Below are positions 6,294 through 6,528 of a DNA stretch of 6,528 nt, piece after piece. The position numbers were made by a program, and so were the translations under genes. The stretch covers positions 1-6,528 of the forward strand of contig JAEWMV010000197.1 in the NCBI GenBank assembly GCA_023393045.1, read 5' to 3'. Within the stretch, counting starts at the first letter, position 1, and every line of letters begins with the position of its first letter. The notes under the pieces are model-generated. The model ran no database searches, was not told the origin of the DNA, and saw only the letters and a program-made list of their open reading frames with translations. The stretch comes from Bacillota bacterium (lineage in GTDB: Bacteria; Bacillota; Clostridia; Christensenellales; CAG-138).

Positions 6294-6482
6294 AACAAAA
6301 CATTTGTCCGCGGTTCCACCTCAATTGGAAACCCCACTTCTCAGGCTTTATCGCGCCGACGCGCCTCCGGTCGCGGAGCGGTCTTCCCATTTTCGCCCGG
6401 ACACGCTTCCAGCCGCGACGTGTCTCTCTGAACAGGCATTGAAAAAGGTACTCTTTCCGTATCGTCCCGAAGGAACTATTTC
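6264..6482 (-). ncRNA. T-box leader (tRNA-Thr sensing) upstream of thrS
   Basis: Reading the minus strand, Stem I shows the AGTA strand (6449-6452), AGAGAG (6424-6429), and a perfect distal stem GACACG/CGTGTC (6419-6424 with 6400-6405). It then shows GAAG followed by the specifier ACC at 6380-6382, a threonine codon, in the same setting (GAAN, codon, GC) as the GTA of the valS leader. The T-box is AGGTGGAACCGCGG (6308-6321). Its bulge UGGA (6315-6318) would pair with a UCCA tRNA end, fitting tRNA-Thr with discriminator U as in Bacillus. GAGG (6319-6322) pairs CCTC (6287-6290) to form the antiterminator. Uncharged tRNA-Thr should allow readthrough into thrS, DUF1292 and the S66 gene. Ends are estimated from the promoter and the terminator. 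Confidence 0.95.
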
Positions 6483-6488
6483 ATTGAA

Positions 6489-6517
6489 ATTATACCCGCG
6501 CGGCATCACGCTGTCAA
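6489..6517 (-). promoter_or_regulatory. Full-consensus SigmaA promoter of the thrS operon
   Basis: On the minus strand TTGACA (6512-6517), a 17-bp spacer and TATAAT (6489-6494) match the consensus at all twelve positions. Start of transcription is expected near 6482. Such a strong promoter fits a gene controlled mainly by termination in its leader. Confidence 0.93.
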
Positions 6518-6528
6518 GCGTTTGCGGC

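Noticed and set aside
4257..6431. A 724-codon open frame on the plus strand opposite thrS
   Set aside because: It mirrors thrS almost exactly, its translation is a low-complexity run rich in His, Arg, Leu and Val with no family resemblance, and it even crosses the T-box leader. Open antisense frames are expected opposite GC-rich genes with high GC at third positions.

Overview
The window reads as part of a Bacillota (Firmicutes) chromosome, probably from a fairly GC-rich member of the Clostridia. The reasons are two full T-box leader RNAs, strong GGAGG-type ribosome binding sites, near-consensus SigmaA promoters, a DUF1292 (YrzB-like) gene, and the first codons of a typical Firmicutes ribosomal protein S2. 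The species cannot be named from this.

Layout, left to right. (1) At 1-20 on the minus strand is the start of rpsB, which runs out of the window, with its own promoter at 163-191 and a leader of about 136 nt that can fold. (2) A divergent promoter at 246-274 (+) drives a T-box leader (about 281-580) with a valine GTA specifier and a factor-independent terminator, followed by valS from a GTG start at 618. This ValRS is of the archaeal-like 'type 2' class, lacks the usual C-terminal coiled-coil arm, and is AT-richer than its neighbours. A 10-bp inverted repeat lies between the two divergent promoters. (3) A perfect hairpin at 2997-3029, with A/T tracts on both sides, separates valS from a convergent minus-strand operon. 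(4) That operon, read right to left, has a perfect-consensus promoter (6489-6517), a T-box leader with a threonine ACC specifier (about 6264-6482), thrS, a small acidic DUF1292 gene, and an S66-family (LdcA/MccF-like) carboxypeptidase gene whose start overlaps the DUF1292 stop by 4 bp.

How it works together. Two aminoacyl-tRNA synthetases are each controlled by a tRNA-sensing leader: uncharged tRNA-Val should release valS expression, and uncharged tRNA-Thr should release the whole thrS operon. In both leaders the specifier codon and the variable base of the T-box bulge (UGGU for Val, UGGA for Thr) fit the expected tRNA. The thrS operon also places a peptidoglycan- or peptide-processing peptidase under threonine-tRNA control. 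Nearly all the sequence is accounted for by these genes and their leaders. No mobile element, CRISPR array, tRNA or rRNA gene was seen. The least ordinary points are the archaeal-type ValRS under a bacterial T-box, the S66 peptidase tied to ThrRS, and the inverted repeat and structured rpsB leader in the divergent region.
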